From Eumeta japonica (taxonomy: Eukaryota > Arthropoda > Insecta > Lepidoptera > Psychidae): a DNA stretch of 64,000 nucleotides. The stretch's first letter is position 1. Each line of letters starts with the position of its first letter. Location of the stretch: assembly GCA_005406025.1 (NCBI GenBank), contig BGZK01000095.1:620001-684000 (forward strand), given 5' to 3'. Under the pieces are notes generated by a model. The model saw only the letters and a list, made by a program, of their open reading frames with translations, did no database searches and was not told the DNA's origin. The position numbers and the translations under genes are program-made. Shown one piece after another: positions 57,141 to 64,000 of the stretch.

Positions 57141-57174
57141 AAGTTTAGGCACAATTACCTAAACTTTCAGCTTC
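57133..57174. repeat. Perfect 17-bp inverted repeat (8-nt loop)
   Basis: GAAGCTGAAAGTTTAGG (57,133-57,149) pairs exactly with CCTAAACTTTCAGCTTC (57,158-57,174) across CACAATTA. It overlaps the end of the frame above. Exact arms of this length suggest a recent event or selection, unlike the decayed DNA around it. Confidence 0.9.
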
Positions 57175-57740
57175 CCAATGGTACTACACTTGTAATGTGC
57201 TAAACAGATGGACCCATGGCGAATTTAGAGTTGATTATGTATCCACTTGAATTTGGCATACTGGTAATGTCAACTTGCAAGGAAAAGTGGTAATACTTGT
57301 TTAATCTTTTGTAAACATCGCTTTGTTAACTCGATTCCGCCGGAACACCACATAACTCGGCCACTGCCAGTGTTCAGAAAGCATCGTTACCTTACGTACT
57401 AGCACTCCGTAATTTGTCAGTGTAGCAGTGAGTCCCGATGTAATACACAAATCTTTTAGCTTGGGTACATATTAACATCTATATCCGTACATGCTAAACC
57501 ATTGAGTTTAATGGTGGTCACAAACGAATAGAGTAAGGAGTTCTGCAACTAGTCGCTATATCAAGGTAAGGATGTTAAGTTTTAGCATCATACCATCGGG
57601 TCCCGATCGCCTTCGCAGTGGCTACAGCGGTTGTTAGCAGCTGATGATTCGTACTCGACCAGTGTGCGGGGTCTAAGGTACAATTCCTCAACCGGAAAGG
57701 AAAAGATTCTGAAAAGGTACAACTTAGTCATGGGATAGCT
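57175..57740. other. Mixed-composition DNA, nothing recognised
   Basis: GC is higher than average (CGATTCCGCCGGAACACCAC, GGTCCCGATCGCCTTCGCAG-like text at about 57,600), but there are no long frames or repeat ends. It may be an old transposon body. Confidence 0.3.
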
Positions 57741-58317
57741 AAAAACCGGACAAGTGCGAGTCGGACTCGCCCACCGAGGGTTCCGTACAAATTCGCAGGT
57801 ACATATTATAACTAGTTCAGGAATCGAGTCACGCAGTTTTTTCCGAGCTTTCCCAGAAATTCAGTTTCCAAAACCTATGATTACATACTTATAAAAAATT
57901 GTGCTTATACTAACAGTTTATGCCTAAATTAGTTTGGTAACCTAATAAAATTTATTTTTCTGATTTAATTACAAGTGTATAATTTTCATATTTTTTTCGT
58001 ACACATGTGGTATAAGACGGCATTACTTGCCAAATTTAATTAGTTCTAGGTCAACTGAAAATACCCTATCAATTCCTTCGACAGTGTCAAATAACAAGTT
58101 TCTAAGTCTTTTTTTCATGATAACATTGAAGTTTGATATTTCCACTATTTTAAGGAACTGAAGACTTGAATATACGGTTTTCATTTCAACTGGATAACTC
58201 CACGCGTTTCCGAGATAAAGGGGCTAGACCGACAGACGGGTGGACGGACGGAGGGACGGACAACAAAGTATTCACATAAGGGTTCCGTTTTTCCTTTTGA
58301 GGTATGGAACGCTAAAA
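57741..58317 (+). mobile_element. GGTTCCGT-end repeat, best-preserved copy
   Basis: It starts AAAAACCGGACAAGTGCGAG, TCGGACTCGCCCACCGAGGG and TTCCGTAC. It ends with GACCGACAGACGGGTGGACG, CATAAGGGTTCCGTTTTTCC and GGTATGGAACGCTAAAAA. The termini carry GGGTTCCGTAC against GTATGGAACGCT, an imperfect inverted match. The interior is AT-rich and non-coding. This is the reference copy for the other fragments. The transposition mechanism is not evident from the sequence. Confidence 0.7.
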
Positions 58318-60215
58318 AATGGCAAAACGGACGTTTGAATTTATGTCTGTCGGTCTTTTTTGTCGTAATGTTAAGTTTCAGCAGTCGGAGTCTAATGTAC
58401 AACATTGTGTAGACAGCATATGTACTATTGTGCTCCGCTATTCTGAAACAAAAACTTCTTTAATTGTAAAAGTTTTTGTATTGAAATGCACGAAACTTAG
58501 TTGCTTTAGTAAACATCATTCTCTTACGTATGTCTGCAGGAACATGTATTTTCAACAATTGGGTTGGTCCAATTTTTATTCTTCTTTCATGAGGCTTATC
58601 GATTGCACTAAATGAATTGTATTTACTCAGTATGAAGGGCAGTGCCCGGTACTAATTCAATATGAAGTGTATTTATATTTTTATTCTAAAAGGTGCCGTC
58701 TTCTGGACTTCATTTTTAGAGAATACTTTATTTAGTTTTAAAAACACATAATGTCCGTTTCATTCTTTGAAACTGTAACTAATAACGATGATGATGATTG
58801 GAGTTAATAGTTAATGGAGCAGAATGTTTGAAGTGTTAATGGAGCTAATTCAAAATAAGTTTTCTTTTATTTCATTTTCAAAAAATGTCGCTTTTAGATG
58901 AACAACAAACAAAAGTACCTATTAAAAATACGATGTTTTTTGTTTCAAAAATAGCACGTTTGTATCAAATTTCGCAAAATTGCCTTATTTCGTAATTGAA
59001 AACAATCAAAATAAAATAATCCCAATATACATTATTTATTAAATAATGCCCTTAATGAGGTATACTTTCCTTTCATAATGAGCTAAGAAAGTTTTGTTAA
59101 AAGGGAATATCTAAAATTTAACGACTCGTTCGAGAAGATGTATTTATTGTGTCGAGGCGGCGCAAGACAGTCCTAAATATTATATTTTTTATATTGTAAT
59201 TACATAATTATGCATCGCTGTAAACACTCATATGAATAAAGTCGGGTTTATTATAAAGAGAAGGATACAGGCACATACTGTATGTACATCTATGCAAGTA
59301 AGATATTTCTAATACGAAAAACGTGTTAAAAATCAGTTTTACTCCTCATACGAGTTGACTTACGGAATATTTATTACAGACTTTCACGTCAAAATATAAT
59401 AAAACAGTAAATAGCAAAGAGTCCCAGTTTTACGAACATATAAAAACCTACGTACATAAACATATCACGTTCACACATAAAATAATGTATCGAATACTAG
59501 GGAAACATAAGAGCGACGGCGGAGGGCCTACAGAGTTATGTTCGGTAGTTTCTGAAATCGCCTTTGTCCACTTCTCACGTATTTACCGTACCGTAACACA
59601 TAACACTTCGCTTAAGCACGGTACTGGGAGCTCAGAAAGATGAGATGTATTAATCGATATAGCGGTAGCGAGATTTTCGGTACCCTACGTAAAAATTGCG
59701 AGTTAATATATCTACGCACTGTGCGTTCCGTTCTGCAAATAATTTCGCTATTGTATGATAATAGAAATTCCCAATACCTCGCCAAACAATTAAGGTGCCT
59801 CCCGATCGTTTTTTTCCAGAAATGTGAAATATTTCTCCCACTTTTAATAGTACAGGATACAAATGCTGGACAGTATACAGGCTGATTAACTAAAAACATA
59901 AATAATATCTACAAAAATAAATAAATAAATATTAAGTTCGAAAAAATTTATTGGAACACTATCATTTTTCCGCATAATGTTCTTCTTCGTGTATTTTTAA
60001 AGCTGTATGGTTTATCATTATAAAATAAAATCCGACAAGGATTTTTATCAATTTACATGGCCATAAAAAATATCATTGTAGAGTTGAACAATAAAGAAAA
60101 ATATTATTAAGTCGAGTTCACTTTCTCAACACTACCTGCTGAGGGACTAAATTAAACTTTTTATCTTCATTTACCTCTCGGGGGGTCCCGTTTGTGTAAT
60201 AAATTATTTGTCTTA
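58318..60215. other. AT-rich DNA, no gene supported
   Basis: A block at 59,640-59,885 is open on both strands in three overlapping frames (81, 95 and 70 codons) and has balanced composition. That makes it a candidate for an unknown transposon end or a conserved block. None of the translations is recognised. Confidence 0.3.
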
Positions 60216-60280
60216 TATATATATGTGTACACACACATGTACGCACGCACGCACGCACGGACGCAAACATGCACATGTAC
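60216..60280. repeat. AC/ACGC microsatellite
   Basis: ATATATATATGTGTACACAC passes into ACGCACGCACGCACGCACGG. Simple repeat. Confidence 0.9.
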
Positions 60281-63200
60281 ATAAATAAATTAATTAATTA
60301 CCTAATTTGTTTTTTGCAATGCATGCTACTCACAATCAGAGACACACCACATTCGTGGATAATATAACAAATATATTGCTGCTTTTTGAAAAAAAAGAAA
60401 GATAATTTAGCGACGCCAAAATGATTAGCGCGTCCGAAATAACTTTTAAGATAGAGGATCGAAATGCTATTAAATTGGTGCCTGTAAAGTCGGTAGGGCG
60501 AAAAGTTTACGTGACAACGACTTTGAATGGTTAAAATCATTTTAATGTGAATATTCCGTATAGTAGGAAGAAGGATAATAATAGTAACAATTTAAAACAT
60601 TTATTTATACAAAGATTATATTTAAAACATTAATTTATACAAAGAATCTTAATTCATATTAACAAAATTTTATTTTTACCTTTACACATACATACGTATT
60701 TATATACAAATATACATACAATAACTGAATACATTTGCAAGCTGCATAAACTCTATGCTAGCGCGCGGCAGACCGATCATATTGAGTGAGAGAGACGCAA
60801 GGCATCTCTCTCGTTCGGTGACTCATCACGTTACCGAGCGTTACATTTTTCATAAGTGACTCCCAGCCGCAACTATTTAAGACGTTGTCACGTCATATGT
60901 GTATAGAAAGGACTACGCCTTCAAATTATACTTCAAATTCAGAAGGTAGGCATGGGAATTCGATAACAGAACATTGTATACTAACCAGTTTTTGGCTATC
61001 TGAAATTCTGTTGTAAATATGGTTTACTGGGGACTAAAAGTCAAACTGACAAATAGAGTCCTGTGTTCCCATTCACGACAAGGTTGAGGTCATGCTTAGG
61101 ACTGAACAATATGAGGGCAGTTAAAAATGTTATATAATTCTCACCCAAAGGCACGGCGCGTAACTCTGTTGTGTGTTGCGCGCAACTCTATGAAATACTG
61201 CGGAAAAGTTGTCTTCCACCAGAATTACAAGAAATTCAGAAGCAGCTTATTTTTTTAAATATTTCACTAAAAAGTAATACTAAGATACTAAGTATTAACG
61301 TAGCTAGAAACTCAGAAAACAATTACTTTACCTGTCTTTCTGTTCATCCTGTAAACGCCTAAATATACATCGTTTGCAATAGTTCTTTGAAAGTCCATAA
61401 ACAAAATAAGCTCGTATAATGTTTGACCACAAACAAAATCTAAGTTTTAAATTCAGAACCATTTAGATGCAAGGTGTTCATTTATTTCTTAAATATTAAA
61501 TAAATTATACTGCTCTAATAGTATGTAATATTGTTGTATAATACCACAAGTGACATGCAAACTTGTTATTTCATATTTTTAAAATTAAATTTATATATTG
61601 TCCAAGAGTTAAGCTTTTATTGGACTATACAATTTTTTTAATTTGTCGGCTATTTACTCAGTAGATAAATAAAGTGTTAGTTCTTGTGTGTTTTAATTAT
61701 GCTTATATTAAATTATATAATTAGCAATAAGGCTGTTTTTGCTTAATTTGATTTTTATAATGCAGAATTTGTAAAGAAGAATGTACGGTAATTACAATCT
61801 ATTAAAGTAAGTTACTGACAAAAAATCATTTAATACTTTTTGTATTATTTCTAACTTTTATACCTTCGTTCTTAGAAGTAGGTGCTTGTGTATTTAAGTT
61901 ATTCTCTGCTTTTAAAATGATCTAATCAAAAAATCTCACACTACTCGATAAAGGTTTCATTTCTTTTTACCGTTATACTAGTCTGTCAGTACAAAATTAC
62001 ACAATTACCTCCCTAAAAAAATTAATAAAATATAAATAAATATTAAGATAAAGTACTCTTAAATGCTTCATATTATGCGTCTTGCAATAATTATTTGGTA
62101 TTAGGTACCATAAAAATAATTATATCTATGGTTGTACTGAGAACACAAATTGTTACAATTTATAAAGTTAATCAAACATCCATCGGTTGGCAGCGGGCGT
62201 TCTAGTTGTATTTTTAACAAGACTTGAAGAATAAAAAGCACTTAAACCGCGGTATAAGTGGTTATTGCAAAAGGAAATAATTCGGTATTGACAAAGATAA
62301 ATTAACTATATTTCGTTTATTAACCCTGTACAAAAAATATAAAAAGCACGTATAGTACCTGCTAATGTTACATTATGGAAGGATATAAATCTGGAAGTAA
62401 CAGGGCAATGTTTAATTTTTTGGTATATTGTTTATTTCTCCAATATGAAAACAACAAAAAGGCAATATTGTATCAGCTAATATTCTGTATTAAAGGACAT
62501 AAGCCTGGTAGGTAAGTAATAAAGCAATTCAAACGTGTTTAAGTTTATTTTCTTTGTATAAAAACAGTAAAAAGCTCGTATTTGTACCTCCTAATATTCT
62601 GTATGGAAAGATATAAATCGGGCAGTAACAAACACAAATTAATCGTTCCGTGTCTATATGCTCAACTATGATTTGTACTACAATATAATATTCGAGTATA
62701 ATAGCGTGGCGCGCTTAAGAAAAAAAAATAGTTTAACTCCATATTTATAAGGAAAAGCTTCCCACGCTTTTGCACTTAAATAATAAACATTTTTCCATAT
62801 TTTCCACAAATTGAATAAACATTTTTTTATAGAAACAGATTCAGATACGAGACGTCTCGAACATGACTAGTCCATATGAGTGTATAAGAACTTGTAGGAC
62901 ATAAGAGTACTTGGAGACTGTATCTAATCTATTTAATCTATTCTATGGATCATATGGATCAAAAACAGTAATTTAAAATTGTAAGGTAATGCTATTATTT
63001 TATAATAATAATACTACAAATTCAACTCACGCCTTTTTCTTAAAGGTTAGACAGAGACTACAGTTTTCCACATGGTACGATCTTTGCATTTCTTTCTTGC
63101 TTCACTGACATCCGCTAACCATTTCGTATAAGCTCGTTGTTTCAGGGTGCCTGGCTCTTCTTTAATATGCCACCAATTTCGTTTGCATGAGATTTCTTAC

Positions 63201-63310
63201 TCGCAAGAGAAAAATATTTATCATGGTTCATATTAGGATATAATAGAACATTGTCAGTTTATTTTCAAAAAGTGCCATAATGATTAGTATTTTTAATTGA
63301 AATTTCAAAA
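60281..63310. other. AT-rich DNA with one CpG patch, no gene supported
   Basis: At 60,758-60,850 a CpG-bearing patch holds GAGAGAGACGCAAGGCATCT, CTCTCGTTCGG and TGACTCATCACGTTACCGAG (an AP-1-like TGACTCA). At 63,045-63,180 text such as GGTTAGACAGAGACTACAG and CACGATC/TACGATCTTTGCATTTC resembles an old lepidopteran repeat. Frames are short and unrecognised. Confidence 0.35.
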
Positions 63311-63319
63311 GCAGAACAT

Positions 63320-63660
63320 TTATAGGATCACATCGGCATCTGTCTGTCTGTTTATCTGAACAGATTCTCTGAGACTTTTCCATGTAGTTGATTCATATTT
63401 GACATAGTTATAAATTAAGAAGTTACACAAGCATACACATGAGGTACAGAAATCGAGTTATGGGTATAACGTTTTGAATATTAAAGTGGAAGTAAAAAAA
63501 GGCAATTAAGGTTCGATATCTCTAAAGAAAAATAGGAAGCCGTATAGGATCACTTCGTTGCCCGTGTGGCCGTTTGTCTACCAGTCTGTTAAGACCTTTT
63601 TTTCAGGTTGATGTTGTTGAAATTAATACTCAAATTGAAATTAATATTAAATACCTAGGT
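63320..63660 (+). repeat. Two GGATCAC...TCTGTCTG repeat fragments in tandem
   Basis: GGATCACATCGGCATCTGTC at about 63,326 and GGATCACTTCGTTGCCCGTG at about 63,547 both begin fragments of the family that contains GTCTGTCTGTCTG runs and GATTCATATTTG/TTGTTGAAATT tails. They lie in the same orientation about 220 bp apart. Confidence 0.5.
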
Positions 63661-64000
63661 CTGAGATCCATTGGAGCAGTAATAAAATCGTCATTGTGAG
63701 TCAAGATAACCAAATAATCCGGCCCAAAATTCGGCTATTTATGGTTTATATTTCGAAACTGATAAGCAAATCAAAACCGAGTTATTTTATATTAAAAAAA
63801 AATTTCTTTTGTGATCACAAGCTTATGATTGCAACTGGAATACAGACCTTGATTTAGACCAATATATGGGTTAACAATTTTTTTAGTTCCCGTTATGAAA
63901 TTTAAGATTTTAAAAAATTCGGGTAATTTTAAATCGTCGGGAATTTTTTTCGAATAATATTTTCGATATTCCTGGGAGCGAAATGTCGCCAATGTCAGTA

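Noticed and set aside
1..64000. A new defence, biosynthetic or CRISPR-type system
   Set aside because: The sequence reads as eukaryotic AT-rich DNA filled with decayed transposons. There are no gene clusters, no regularly spaced repeats and no operon-like frames.

Overview
The window looks like a piece of a lepidopteran (moth or butterfly) nuclear genome. The evidence is the roughly two-thirds A+T background, the near absence of long open frames, one insect-type SLC22 transporter exon, and a dense litter of decayed mobile elements: mariner, Helitron with CTAG-type ends, CR1/Jockey-like LINE, tRNA-derived SINEs, a hAT MITE, and the abundant repeat whose ends carry GGTTCCGT. There are no bacterial-style genes, operons, CRISPR arrays or rRNA genes.

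Layout. At 1-744 (minus strand) lies the first coding exon of an SLC22 organic cation/carcinine-type transporter. It runs off the left edge, so its upstream side faces the whole rest of the window. From about 0.75 to 20 kb there is non-coding DNA with GGTTCCGT-end repeats, Helitron-like fragments, several CpG-rich islets that could be promoter or enhancer DNA (6.4 kb, 9.75 kb), and a SINE at 19.7 kb. At 20.7-24.5 kb is an almost full-length but dead LINE. From 24.5 to 32 kb there is mostly AT-rich DNA, a second SINE, a tandemly doubled repeat, and a GC-rich LTR-like block at 29.1-29.8 kb with a well-spaced core promoter. From 32.3 to 34.8 kb is a nest of elements: a hAT MITE with its target duplication, one mariner inserted in another, and Helitron-like units joined head to tail. 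At 39.4-40.0 kb is the 3' end of an autonomous Helitron with the last part of its helicase. From 41 to 50 kb are more repeats, a second possible LTR (43.1 kb), a mariner of a different lineage (46.8-47.5 kb), and a direct-repeat pair around 49 kb. At 53.66-54.97 kb is a complete-length mariner with both terminal repeats and TA duplications but a broken transposase. From 56.9 kb to the end are a fragment of a repeat-associated protein domain, another GGTTCCGT repeat, and AT-rich DNA.

How it works together. Only one host gene is supported, the SLC22 transporter. Everything else is best read as its 5' flank or first intron, or an intergenic desert, filled by successive transposon waves. I did not find a convincing new biological system. 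The most informative items are the nested and tandem transposon structures, a series of near-perfect long palindromes, and a few GC-rich islets that transposons do not explain. All homology calls are from reading translations and recalling family motifs; no database search was run.
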